Origin: Clostridioides difficile
GTDB taxonomy: Bacteria; Bacillota; Clostridia; Peptostreptococcales; Peptostreptococcaceae
Assembly: GCF_900243075.1 (NCBI RefSeq)
Contig: NZ_OEZH01000083.1
Location: 1-64,000, forward strand
DNA length: 64,000 nucleotides
Reading direction: 5' to 3'
Below, piece by piece: positions 1 to 9,937 of the stretch. Each line of letters begins with the position of its first letter. Position 1 is the first letter of the stretch. The notes beneath the pieces were generated by a model, which saw only the letters and a list, made by a program, of their open reading frames with translations, was not told the DNA's origin and did no database searches. A program made the translations under genes and the position numbers.

Positions 1-41
1 TTTTCTTACATTACATTTTTTAATCAAAAAAATCACCCCAC

Positions 42-82
42 TTAGTAGAATTTTACAGTATCTTGTTTACTGTGTCTACTAA
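42..82 (-). terminator. Leader terminator of a gene left of the window
   Basis: Read on the minus strand, TTAGTAGA and ACAGTA pair with TACTGT and TCTACTAA. An outer CACCC/GGGGTG pairing extends the stem, and ATTTTTTTG follows. No complete gene lies between this hairpin and the aminotransferase terminator at 220-263. It therefore looks like an intrinsic terminator inside the 5' leader of a minus-strand gene beyond the edge. Confidence 0.7.
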
Positions 83-94
83 ATAGGGTGCTGT

Positions 95-121
95 TCATAT
101 ATAAACATAACCTTTTTTCAA
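95..121 (-). CDS. Leader peptide MKKGYVYI (uORF)
   Basis: A very short reading frame runs TTG-AAA-AAA-GGT-TAT-GTT-TAT-ATA-TGA. A strong ribosome binding site, AAGGAGGT at 129-136, lies 7 nt upstream, and a promoter sits immediately before that. The frame ends 12 nt before the terminator hairpin. Promoter, strong RBS, tiny peptide and terminator is the architecture of a translation-coupled attenuator. The controlled gene is outside the window, so the inducing signal is unknown. Confidence 0.6.
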   Translation of the reverse strand: MKKGYVYI

Positions 122-143
122 GTCAAACACCTCCTTGTAACTT

Positions 144-172
144 ATATTAGTACTATAGATTACAATATTCAA
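144..172 (-). promoter_or_regulatory. Promoter for the leader-peptide transcript
   Basis: On the minus strand TTGAAT (167-172) is followed after exactly 17 nt by TAATAT (144-149). The predicted start is only a few bases before the AAGGAGGT of the leader peptide. Seen in sequence; not tested. Confidence 0.5.
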
Positions 173-219
173 GCATATTGGAATAATATGGCATGTGAAA
201 TATAGTACATAAAATTATA

Positions 220-263
220 AACTACCTTAGTATAGAATGTGAGTATTCTATACTAAGGTAGTT
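220..263 (-). terminator. Terminator of the aminotransferase gene
   Basis: A perfect 19-bp inverted repeat (220-238 and 245-263) with a 6-nt loop starts 26 nt after the stop codon. On the minus strand it is followed by TATAATTTT. Confidence 0.75.
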
Positions 264-288
264 AATTATTTAAATTACCTTGATTTAA

Positions 289-1479
289 TTATTTTAAATT
301 ATACAGTTTGGCTAATTTTTCAAATGCTGGTAGAGAGCTTTTAACTTTGTCATAAGATACACAATATGATACTCTAAAATGACCTGGACAACCAAAAGAA
401 GAACCTGGTACTAATAATAGATTAAATTGTTTTGCATCATTGCAGAATTTTTTATCGTCTTCAATTGGAGCTTTTGGGAATAAATAGAATGTACCACTAG
501 GTTTAACACAAGAATATCCCATATCGATTAAACTATTATATAGAAGGTCAAAATTCTTTTTATAAATGTTTACATCAACTTCAGCATCTAAACTTCTTGC
601 AATAACTCTTTGAAAAAGAGAAGGAGCATTTACAAATCCAAGTATTCTATTTGCAACATTTAGAGAAGACATAACATCATCAAAATCATCCATTTGTCCA
701 TTAGCAACAATATATCCTATACGTTCACCAGGTAGAGATAATGATTTACTGTAAGAGTATCCTATAAATGAGTTTCTATAGTATTTTAGTACACAAGGAA
801 CTTTAGCACCATCATAAATTATTTCTCTATATGGTTCGTCAGAAATTAAGTATATGTTTGTATTAAATTCCTCTTGTTTTGAATCCAATAATTTTCCAAG
901 ATTTTTTAATAATTCTTCAGAATAGATGACACCAGTAGGATTATTTGGAGTGTTTATTATTAAAGCTCTTGTTTTTGGAGTAATAGCATTTTTTAGAGCA
1001 TCTAAATCTGGTTCAAAAGTCTCTATGTTTGTAGGAACTTCTACTAATTTTCCGTCATAGTTTTCTGTATAGTTTTTATACTCACCAAAATACGGTGCAA
1101 AAGCAATAACTTCATCATCAGGATTTAAAAGAGTTTTTAAAATAATATTTAGACCTCCAGCAGCACCACAAGTCATAATTAAGTTTTCTCTTGTAAGGTC
1201 TAATCCATCTTTTTTATTGATATGATTAGCAATAGCATCTCTTACATCTTCATATCCTGAGTTATTCATATATCCATGAACTAAATTTGGAGATTCTTCA
1301 TTCAAAATATCATTTATAACTGCTTTAATAGTCTCTGGAGGTTCAACACTTGGATTTCCTATACTAAAATCAAAAACATTTTCTTCTCCATAAATATCAG
1401 AAAGTTTCTTTCCTTCTTCAAACATAGCTCTTATAACAGAACTGTTTGCAACTAAAGTTTGCATTTTATTAGATATCAT
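289..1479 (-). CDS. PLP-dependent aminotransferase, class I/II (aspartate aminotransferase type)
   Basis: A 396-residue fold-type I aminotransferase that would transfer an amino group between an amino acid and a 2-oxo acid in the cytoplasm. Visible landmarks are the early FSIGNPSVEPP segment, the LIINTPNNPTGV motif, ISDEPYREI with the PLP-contacting Asp and Tyr, the Schiff-base lysine in SYSKSLSLPGERIGY, and the carboxylate-binding arginine in FRVSYCVS near the end. Length is normal for the family. I chose the ATG at 1479 because GGGAG lies 8 nt upstream; a GTG three codons earlier has no spacing for that site. It stands alone, with its own terminator, and is divergent from the MarR gene. C. 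difficile annotations usually call this type aspC, but the amino acid specificity cannot be read from sequence. Confidence 0.9.
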   Translation of the reverse strand: MISNKMQTLVANSSVIRAMFEEGKKLSDIYGEENVFDFSIGNPSVEPPETIKAVINDILNEESPNLVHGYMNNSGYEDVRDAIANHINKKDGLDLTRENLIMTCGAAGGLNIILKTLLNPDDEVIAFAPYFGEYKNYTENYDGKLVEVPTNIETFEPDLDALKNAITPKTRALIINTPNNPTGVIYSEELLKNLGKLLDSKQEEFNTNIYLISDEPYREIIYDGAKVPCVLKYYRNSFIGYSYSKSLSLPGERIGYIVANGQMDDFDDVMSSLNVANRILGFVNAPSLFQRVIARSLDAEVDVNIYKKNFDLLYNSLIDMGYSCVKPSGTFYLFPKAPIEDDKKFCNDAKQFNLLLVPGSSFGCPGHFRVSYCVSYDKVKSSLPAFEKLAKLYNLK

Positions 1480-1708
1480 ATGTAACACTCCCTTTTATAG
1501 ATTTATATTGCTTATGTATATATTACCATATTTTTACTGAATTTAGACAATTTTCGAAAAATTATTTGTTTGAAAATATAAACTTTTATATAAAATATAT
1601 TTATGTATAGTGCATATTAAAAATTCCAATTTCTGACTTAATTATGATTATTTTCTATAATGTTTTATAAAGAATTGATAAAATATATATTTAGAAAGTA
1701 AAATATTC

Positions 1709-1752
1709 TTGACTATATTAATTGTTTAATATAATATAGTTGATATAGTCAA
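1709..1752 (+). promoter_or_regulatory. bil operon promoter with overlapping MarR-type operator
   Basis: TTGACTATAT (1709-1718) is mirrored by ATATAGTCAA (1743-1752), a 10-bp inverted repeat. TTGACT also serves as a -35 element with TAATAT 17 nt downstream, so the left half-site overlaps the -35 and the right half-site lies near the start of transcription. Since the first gene is a MarR protein, this is very likely its own operator. Inference from position and symmetry. Confidence 0.65.
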
Positions 1753-1783
1753 ATATATTAAAATTATAGAGGGGAAATTTAAG

Positions 1784-3326
<1,543 letters not shown>

Positions 3327-3416
3327 ATTATTTTTATATAAATTAAAAATCTATTAATATTAAGATAATTTAGATAAGTATTTAACAGAGTATTTAGCTA
3401 AAGAGGAGGATATATC

Positions 3417-3950
3417 ATGAAAAGTTTAATTTTATATTCAAGTTTAACTGGAAATACTAAAAAAATCGCTTCTTCTATATATGATGCAATTCAAGGAGAA
3501 AAAGAAATTAAAAATATAAGTGAGTTGGTTGATAATAGTATTAACTATGAAAATTATGATGTAATATTCTTAGGATATTGGGTAGATAAAGGACTTTGTG
3601 ATAAAAATTCAAAGCTAGTGCTTGAAAATATTCACAACAAAAAGATAGCTCTATTTGGAACAATGGGAGCAAGTACAAAAGGAAGCTATGGTGCTAGTAT
3701 AATGGAAAAGATAGAATCAATTGTTTCAAAAGATAATGAAATATTAGGTTCATTCATATGTCAAGGGAAGATAGCAGAAGGATTGAAAGCAAGATACAAA
3801 GAGATGCTAAAGCTTCATCCTGAGAACGAACATATTCGTGAGCAATTAAATAATCATGAAGAATCTCAAAGTCATCCAGATGAACAAGAAATATGTGAAG
3901 CTGGTATATTTGCAAAAGATGTGATGACTAAAGTTAAAAATGTGCAATAG
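3417..3950 (+). CDS. bilS: Flavodoxin-family protein, BilS-like
   Basis: A 177-residue flavodoxin-fold protein. The FMN phosphate loop SSLTGNTKK is at residues 9-17, and the second flavin-contacting region is around GYWVDKG and FGTMGAS. It is longer than a minimal flavodoxin, with a Glu/His-rich C-terminal helix. It follows bilR by 90 bp in the same direction and has its own RBS (AGAGGAGG). In the known bilRS arrangement the flavodoxin-like partner helps deliver electrons to the reductase, and that is the inferred role here. A bidirectional hairpin terminator closes the operon. Confidence 0.85.
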   Translation: MKSLILYSSLTGNTKKIASSIYDAIQGEKEIKNISELVDNSINYENYDVIFLGYWVDKGLCDKNSKLVLENIHNKKIALFGTMGASTKGSYGASIMEKIESIVSKDNEILGSFICQGKIAEGLKARYKEMLKLHPENEHIREQLNNHEESQSHPDEQEICEAGIFAKDVMTKVKNVQ

Positions 3951-4010
3951 GATGGTATAAACTGTTTAAAAAAATAATCAACTCTTAAAAATGAGTAACA
4001 AGAGGCAATG

Positions 4011-4054
4011 AAAAAATAGCCACTACAAATTATAGACTGTAGGGGCTATTTTTT
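4011..4054. terminator. Bidirectional terminator
   Basis: AAAAAATAGCC-A-CTACA pairs with TGTAG-G-GGCTATTTTTT, giving a stem flanked by A-runs on one side and T-runs on the other. It can end both the bil operon (+) and the regulator gene coming from the right (-). Confidence 0.85.
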
Positions 4055-4231
4055 ATTATTTGTATATGAAATTATTTTATTTTTCTAACAAGTTACTATA
4101 TATTATGGTTTATTTCACTGATGAAATGCTCATGTATTTTAAAGTAAAAAGTTGTATATTCTAATAAGATTTTAAAATTTTGATTCTTCAAAGTCAGAGA
4201 AAATACATTGTTTTTATTAAAAAATTAAATA

Positions 4232-5608
4232 TTAAGAATTTAATTTCTGCATCTTATTTAAAAAAGATAAGAAATCAATTTTATATATTTTTTTTGGTCT
4301 TCCTCTTTGATTATCAAGTTTTGTATTTACAATGGTTGCAATTCCTGCTTTATACAAGATACTCAATATTCTATTTGCACTTCTAAGAGTTATATTCATA
4401 TAGTCTGATAGTATTTCTGCTGAGACATTATTTGAATTTCTATCATTAATCATACACATAATTTTAGATACATTAGTATTAGACAGAGGTATAAAAGAAG
4501 CAACTTTATTGGCTACTGAACTTTCTTCAATATCATTAGGATTTTTATTTGAATATAAAGGTCCTATTGTATCATTAGTATCATTTACTATAAAAGTACA
4601 GTTTCCACCCAAAGAAGCAGATTTACTATTAGCTTGACGAGCATTTTGTTCTGCATGAATATTTGTATTTCCAATACCCCAACCTATATTTAAGCTATAT
4701 TTAATTTCTTTTAAATCTTCTGAAATAAAAAAATCTGTATAATTATTGGTCATATTATTTAACATTTCTTTAGTGGTGTATATCTCTATTTTCATATCAT
4801 TTTTTTTGACCTGAACTCCATAAAAGCCATGTCTTGATAGAGAATTTAAGATAGTGTTATATATTTGGTTTTGTATCTCATCATTTTTAAATATCAAATC
4901 TTCATTTATGTACTCTGAACTATTTACTGTAACTATACAAGTTGCAGATTTATTTTTATCCAAGTTTTGTAATGTTATTTCATTTACCAAAAATTTAAAC
5001 GTGTTCAAGATTGATTCTATAGATGGAACCATATAAATACAATCATACCCAAGTTTCTTAAGTTCACAACTAATGATATAATTTCTGGTAAAAGAAAGGT
5101 TAATCTTATTATCTCTCAATAAATCTAAATGTATTTCCAATAATTTATCATTTAATTTTTTAAAATCATATACAGGTTGAGGGATATTAAAATTTTTAAT
5201 TGTATATGGACATTTATTAGAATCTATTAATGAATATATATCATAATAATTATTGTCTTCTCTTAAAAAATCCATAAATGATTTTGTAAAATCAATGTCT
5301 TTCTGACTATTTAATAGTTTAAATAAGTATTTATAAAAATCTCTTTCATCAAGCTTTAAAAAATTTAATGGTACCTTTATGTCCTTTATGTTTATCATAA
5401 GCTCACTATATGGGACTATACCACTACATACAAATCCATCAAAATTATCTACCTGCTCATAATATATATTAGGTAAGTTGTTAAAAGGATTTTCTCCTTT
5501 AAGCTCGATAAATGTGATTTCACAAATATCATTTAATTCTTTAAGAGCTTCCCTAAAATTGTCTGACATAAAATAAGATGTTGTCAAAAATCCAATTTTA
5601 TATTTCAT
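4232..5608 (-). CDS. Predicted transcriptional regulator with C-terminal helix-turn-helix, divergent from the peptidase operon
   Basis: A 458-residue protein that I cannot assign to a named family. The N-terminus (MKYKIGFLTTSYFM) suggests an alpha/beta sensory domain. Around residues 300-340 the GWGIGNTNIHAEQNARQA stretch resembles the GIG-x-T-x3-A-x2-NA-x2-A pattern of nucleotide-cyclase/GTP cyclohydrolase III-like domains. The last 90 residues look like a winged HTH (NNVSAEILSDYMNITLRSANRILSIL, split here by a helix turn) ending in the basic segment NQRGRPKKIYK. It is transcribed away from the M20 peptidase/YjiH/YjiG operon and most likely controls it. The effector is unknown. Confidence 0.6.
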   Translation of the reverse strand: MKYKIGFLTTSYFMSDNFREALKELNDICEITFIELKGENPFNNLPNIYYEQVDNFDGFVCSGIVPYSELMINIKDIKVPLNFLKLDERDFYKYLFKLLNSQKDIDFTKSFMDFLREDNNYYDIYSLIDSNKCPYTIKNFNIPQPVYDFKKLNDKLLEIHLDLLRDNKINLSFTRNYIISCELKKLGYDCIYMVPSIESILNTFKFLVNEITLQNLDKNKSATCIVTVNSSEYINEDLIFKNDEIQNQIYNTILNSLSRHGFYGVQVKKNDMKIEIYTTKEMLNNMTNNYTDFFISEDLKEIKYSLNIGWGIGNTNIHAEQNARQANSKSASLGGNCTFIVNDTNDTIGPLYSNKNPNDIEESSVANKVASFIPLSNTNVSKIMCMINDRNSNNVSAEILSDYMNITLRSANRILSILYKAGIATIVNTKLDNQRGRPKKIYKIDFLSFLNKMQKLNS

Positions 5609-5874
5609 AAAACCTCCTTTAAAATTTCAAGAGTATTATAACTAATCAATTAATTTATATTCTCATTTTATAATAGTAGATAAAGCACGTCAATTCATTT
5701 TACAAAAGTATAATTGCGAGAAAAATCAGAAAATATAAAAAATACTGAAAAAATGTTGACTGGCAGAAATAATTGTGATATTTTGTAATTAAGGACTAGT
5801 CTTTTAAAAATTCCTAAAATAAACTTAAATTTTAGGAAAGAAATATATTTTATTAAAAAATAAAGGAGATTATT

Positions 5875-7047
5875 ATGAATACATATTTAAATGAGATTTC
5901 TAAGTTTGTTGATGAGAATAGAGAAGAAATAGTTTCATTATGGAAAGAGATTGTTAATATGGAAAGCTATACACATTGTAAAGAAAGCGTAAATAAGTTG
6001 GCTAAGAGATTAAAGTTTGAGTTTGAAAAAGAAGGTTTAGATTGCGAGTTAGTAGATGTTGGAGATAATGGTAGTACATTGATAGGTACACTTGGTTCCA
6101 ATATAGATAAAAAGCCAATAATTTTTTCAGGTCACATGGACACTGTCTTTGAAACAGGTACATTTGGAGAGAATCCATTTAAAATAACAGAAGGAAAAGC
6201 ATATGGCCCAGGTGTTTTAGATATGAAGGGTGGTATAATAATTTCCCTATATGTTATTAAAGCATTAAATAAAATAGGATACAAAGAAAGACCAATAAAA
6301 ATAGTATTTTCTGGAGATGAAGAGATAGGACATAAGGATTCAACAGGTGCAGATGTTATATTAAGAGAAGCAAAAGGTGGTCTTTGTGCTTTTAATATGG
6401 AAACTGGATTAGTAGACAATAGTTTGTGTGTAGGTAGAAAAGGAAGAATAGGATGTAATATACATGTAAAAGGTATAGAAACACATGCAGGTAATGATTT
6501 TGAAGGTGGAAGAAATGCCATAGAAGAAATGGCTAATAAGATATTACGCATACAAAAATTGACTAATCTAGAAGTTGGGACTACAGTAAGTGTAAGTGTG
6601 ATTAAGGGTGGAAGAGTGGAAAATTCTATTCCAGAAGATTGTAGTATAAAAGTAGACCTTAGATTTGAAAAAGTAGAAGAAATGGAGAATGTTAAAGAAC
6701 AAGTTAGAGAGATATGTAAAGAAACTTACATAGAAGGAACTTCTACAGAAGTTAATTTTATAAGTGAAATGATGCCATTTGAAACTACAGAAGATGTTAT
6801 GAGATTTCATACATTTGTAAATGAAGTGTCAAAAGAAAATGGGTTTGGAGAATTAAATGCTAGGAAACTTGGAGGTAGTTCAGATGCTAGTTATTTAACT
6901 ATTGCAAACGTTCCCGCAATCTGTTCGTTTGGTGTAAGAGGAGAATGGAATCATACATCAAGAGAATATGCAGTAGTAGATTCTATGTTTGAGAGGGTGA
7001 AATTAATTTCGACAGTTATTTTAAACTTAGATAAATTTGAGGTATAA
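5875..7047 (+). CDS. M20-family metallopeptidase/deacylase
   Basis: A 390-residue di-zinc hydrolase of the ArgE/DapE/CPG2 type acting in the cytoplasm. The first metal ligand is in IFSGHMDTVF, the bridging Asp in GPGVLDMKGG, the catalytic Glu pair in FSGDEEIG, and a late histidine in WNHTSREYAVVD. The inserted dimerisation domain starts near residue 180 (VCVGRKGRIGCNIHVKG) and contains the ETHAG histidine. The RBS is AAAGGAG. It overlaps the RBS of the next gene, so the three genes form one operon. In E. coli yjiG-yjiH neighbours iadA, a dipeptidase, which makes uptake and hydrolysis of a dipeptide or N-acyl amino acid a reasonable inference. The substrate is unknown. Confidence 0.85.
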   Translation: MNTYLNEISKFVDENREEIVSLWKEIVNMESYTHCKESVNKLAKRLKFEFEKEGLDCELVDVGDNGSTLIGTLGSNIDKKPIIFSGHMDTVFETGTFGENPFKITEGKAYGPGVLDMKGGIIISLYVIKALNKIGYKERPIKIVFSGDEEIGHKDSTGADVILREAKGGLCAFNMETGLVDNSLCVGRKGRIGCNIHVKGIETHAGNDFEGGRNAIEEMANKILRIQKLTNLEVGTTVSVSVIKGGRVENSIPEDCSIKVDLRFEKVEEMENVKEQVREICKETYIEGTSTEVNFISEMMPFETTEDVMRFHTFVNEVSKENGFGELNARKLGGSSDASYLTIANVPAICSFGVRGEWNHTSREYAVVDSMFERVKLISTVILNLDKFEV

Positions 7048-7060
7048 AGGGGGATTTTAT

Positions 7061-7708
7061 ATGGATACAACAGCTGGAAATAATAAGGTAACATGGAAAG
7101 GGTATTTGTCTTTGTTTGTATTGATAGTATTATTTTCAGGAATATTTAAAGATAGTCAAGGCTTTCTTAAAGCGCTAGATTTTGCCAATCTAACAGGTTC
7201 ATTTGGTACTATTTCAGATGGTGTAGATTTTATGGGTAAAGGAGGAACTGGTGCAAAAGATGGATTCTTATTTTCACTGACTTTAATTCCAACTGTCTGT
7301 TTTGCTGTAGGTCTTATTGATGTAGTGGAATCTATGGGAGGAATGCAAGCTGCATCAAAGATATTTAATCCATTACTTAAACCATTACTTGGTATACCTG
7401 GAATAGCTGGGATAGCATTTGTATCTTCATTTACTAGTTCAGATGTAGCTTCAATAATGACAAAAGAATTATTTGAAAGTGGAGAAATAACAGATGATGA
7501 AAGAACTATATTTGTAGCATATCAATATGCTGGTTCAGCTGTTATATTAAACACAATAAATACTCAAGCTCCCCTTTTACCAATAGCATTATTGGCATTA
7601 GGGCCAATAATCCTTATAGAGATATTCTGTAAAATACTTGGTGCTAATCTAGTTAGATTAATCATAAGTGTGAAAAATAAAAAGAATAAGACTAAGGAGG
7701 CTGTGTAG
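7061..7708 (+). CDS. YjiH-family nucleoside-recognition (GATE) membrane protein
   Basis: A 215-residue membrane protein with about five hydrophobic segments. The central GATE/nucleoside-recognition region carries the FSLTLIPTVCFAVGLIDVVE and SSFTSSDVASIMTKEL motifs. I start at the ATG at 7061 because AAAGGGGG lies 8 nt upstream; an in-frame TTG upstream lies inside the peptidase gene and has no RBS. It pairs with the YjiG-like gene 1 nt further on, and such proteins occur as two-component membrane systems related to spore maturation proteins A and B. Transport of the peptidase substrate is inferred. Confidence 0.8.
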   Translation: MDTTAGNNKVTWKGYLSLFVLIVLFSGIFKDSQGFLKALDFANLTGSFGTISDGVDFMGKGGTGAKDGFLFSLTLIPTVCFAVGLIDVVESMGGMQAASKIFNPLLKPLLGIPGIAGIAFVSSFTSSDVASIMTKELFESGEITDDERTIFVAYQYAGSAVILNTINTQAPLLPIALLALGPIILIEIFCKILGANLVRLIISVKNKKNKTKEAV

Positions 7709-7709
7709 T

Positions 7710-8219
7710 ATGAGTCAACAAAATACTGGAAATGCAATTGTAAATAGTAAACCTAAGAAAACTGCTGTTGAGATATTTATGGGAGGTGCAAAAAAAGGTT
7801 TTTACATAGGTGTTGAACAGATATTACCAGCTATGATAATGGGTTATGTAATAGTGCAGTTTTTACAATTAACTGGTCTAGTTGATATTTTAGGAAATGT
7901 TTTTGGTCCAGTAATGGGTATTTTTGGACTACCTGGAGAATCAGTTGTAGTTTTGATAGCAGCATTCTTTGCTAAGGCAGCAGGAGCAGCCACAGCTGCA
8001 AACTTATTTGCACAAGGTCTGATTACTGCACCACAAGCAACTATATTAATTATGCCATGTATGCTAATGGGTACTCTAGTTGGTCATTATGCTAGAATAG
8101 TGCTTGTAGCAAATGCTAGTACTAAGTATAGAATGCTACTGTTGGCAGTTCCTATATTTGATGCAATAGTGGGAATGTTGATAGTAAGAGTTTTACTTAC
8201 TGTTATGGGATTAATGTAA
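7710..8219 (+). CDS. YjiG-family nucleoside-recognition (GATE) membrane protein
   Basis: A 169-residue integral membrane protein, partner of the preceding YjiH-like protein. It has hydrophobic segments near residues 35-55, 75-100 and 115-165, with the conserved AAFFAKAAGAATAANLF segment in the GATE domain. The RBS AGGAGG is inside the end of the upstream gene. The operon ends at a hairpin supplied by a small repeat element at 8345. The pair is probably an amino acid or peptide permease module; direct evidence is lacking. Confidence 0.8.
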   Translation: MSQQNTGNAIVNSKPKKTAVEIFMGGAKKGFYIGVEQILPAMIMGYVIVQFLQLTGLVDILGNVFGPVMGIFGLPGESVVVLIAAFFAKAAGAATAANLFAQGLITAPQATILIMPCMLMGTLVGHYARIVLVANASTKYRMLLLAVPIFDAIVGMLIVRVLLTVMGLM

Positions 8220-8344
8220 ATAACATAAATTTATAGCCTAATTATGAAGGATGTATAAGAATTAATATATACAAGAATTGATGAATAGTAGCTAATATGT
8301 AGTACTAAACACATATAGTAATTAATATGTATATTAATTAAAAA

Positions 8345-8467
8345 AGAAGGGGTGTCTCAAAATGAACTTTTTAGTTCATGAGACACTCTTTTTTGTATGA
8401 AATCAAATATATTTTCATAATTTCAACAATGAAAGAGGGGCTTATCTGTTTTGAGACAGCCCCTTCT
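8345..8467. mobile_element. 123-bp MITE-like repeat carrying terminators, copy 1
   Basis: The ends AGAAGGGGTGTCTCAAAA and TTTTGAGACAGCCCCTTCT are imperfect terminal inverted repeats (one extra C in the right end). Inside, GTGTCTCA...TGAGACAC followed by CTTTTTT forms a perfect terminator for the plus strand. GGGGCT/AGCCCC near the right end forms a second hairpin. A second, decayed copy lies at 50955-51070. No target-site duplication is clear and there is no coding capacity. Confidence 0.6.
8352..8394 (+). terminator. Terminator after the yjiG-like gene, within the repeat element
   Basis: GTGTCTCA-AAA-TGAAC pairs with GTTCA-TGAGACAC, followed by TCTTTTTT. This is a strong intrinsic terminator 130 bp after the peptidase/YjiH/YjiG operon. 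Confidence 0.85.
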
Positions 8468-8508
8468 GTTAAATTTATATTTCTGCCAACATCAAAATAA
8501 ATGTGTTT

Positions 8509-9621
8509 CTAAAGCACGATTTGTTTTGAATTTTCACGTATATCTACTTCTATGACTTTTTCTATTGTATCGCCTCTAAAACCTAATAAATTACTCGTCA
8601 AGTTTGCAGTGGAACAAGAATGATTAGGTATAATTCTTATTCTATCACCAATTTTTATATCAGTTTCACCATTTACTTTAATTTTTCCAACTTCTTCTGA
8701 AAGTGAATCAATAGTAAGTTCTGGATGTCCACAAACTCTACCATAGCCAATAATACTACTATTTCCATGTGCACCTTTATCAAGTCCAAGGCATTTACTT
8801 CCACAATCAATTAAATAGTATCCACTGCTATTTTTTGAGATTACAGTGCACACAACCGTAAGAGCACACATATCTTCAGTAGCACAACCTAGACCTATCT
8901 GTATAGCATCATAGTATACATAGTTTCCAGGTCTTACAGCAGTTATTGTTTTAGAAGCAGCTTCAGCTTCAACTGTTGGAGTACTACCAGAAGCTATTAT
9001 TTCTATATTGAATCCATTATCAGTTAGAACTTTGTATGCTTTTTCCATAGAAGAATCTTCTTGAACACAAACATCTGGAACTCCTTCATGGGAACTACAA
9101 CCATACACTTGACCTGGATGTGAACTTATACCAACAATTTTGATATTTTCCAGTTTTGAAATTTCAGTAGCAAGTTCAACTACTTTTTCTGGCTCAACTC
9201 CAAAACGATGTAAGCCACAATCAACAATAATAAGCAATTTACATTCAATTTTAGCTTTAGCAAAAGCTTCACTGTAAGCTTTTGCACATTCTATATTGTC
9301 TGTAGCACAGATTAAATTTATTTTTGATGCCATAACCACAATTCTATTTATATTTACCTCTCCCATGTAAGGATAAGCCAACATAATATCTTTAAAGCCT
9401 GCTTTTATCAAAGCTTCAGCTTCATCAAGTGTTCCAACTAGAAATCCGTCAGCACCTGCATTTTTTTGAAGTCTTGCGATATATGTACTCTTATGTGTCT
9501 TGAGCATAGGCCAAAGTTGTTTATTATTCTTTGTACAAATTTGTTGAATTTTATCTATATTCTTTTCTAACTGGTCTAAATTTAGCAAAAAACTTGGAGT
9601 AGCAACTTCTGAAATTTTCAT
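8509..9621 (-). CDS. PLP enzyme of the D-threonine aldolase/D-serine dehydratase-like family
   Basis: A 370-residue fold-type III (alanine-racemase-like barrel) enzyme. The N-terminal TPSFLLNLDQLEKNI is followed by the Schiff-base lysine in WPMLKTHKS. The barrel continues with ILIIVDCGLHRFGVEP and ISSHPGQVYG. The C-terminal metal-binding portion has RIRIIPNHSCSTANL with the His-x-Cys pair typical of D-threonine aldolase and D-serine dehydratase. It probably cleaves or dehydrates a D-hydroxy amino acid in the cytoplasm. The ATG at 9621 has GGTGG 8 nt upstream and is preferred to a GTG four codons earlier. It converges on the peptidase operon and may share its nutritional role, but this is inference. 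Confidence 0.85.
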   Translation of the reverse strand: MKISEVATPSFLLNLDQLEKNIDKIQQICTKNNKQLWPMLKTHKSTYIARLQKNAGADGFLVGTLDEAEALIKAGFKDIMLAYPYMGEVNINRIVVMASKINLICATDNIECAKAYSEAFAKAKIECKLLIIVDCGLHRFGVEPEKVVELATEISKLENIKIVGISSHPGQVYGCSSHEGVPDVCVQEDSSMEKAYKVLTDNGFNIEIIASGSTPTVEAEAASKTITAVRPGNYVYYDAIQIGLGCATEDMCALTVVCTVISKNSSGYYLIDCGSKCLGLDKGAHGNSSIIGYGRVCGHPELTIDSLSEEVGKIKVNGETDIKIGDRIRIIPNHSCSTANLTSNLLGFRGDTIEKVIEVDIRENSKQIVL

Positions 9622-9937
9622 GTCATTTACCACCTTTCAACAAAGATAAATTTAACTATGAGTATTATAATTACTATATTAGCAATATAGGCTTTATAAT
9701 ATTAATAGCTTATAATTATATTATAAAACCAGCGTGAACAGAGAGCAATATTTATTTGTAATAATTAGAATTTTCAATAAGTTATTGTAATTTTAAATTA
9801 TTTATATAATATATTTTTAATTTTATAGAAAGTTTATTTGAATTAGTTTAAGGATGTATTAATAGGGTATCATTGAATGAGTAAAAAAGTGATGTTTGCA
9901 TAGAATAATCACACTATAAATATTGGAGGTAGTAAAT

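Noticed and set aside
5750..5790. Sigma-54-like promoter (CTGGCAG...TTGTG) upstream of the M20 peptidase
   Set aside because: The GG-to-GC spacing is 11 instead of 10, GC is GT, and the divergent regulator has no AAA+ sigma-54 activator domain.
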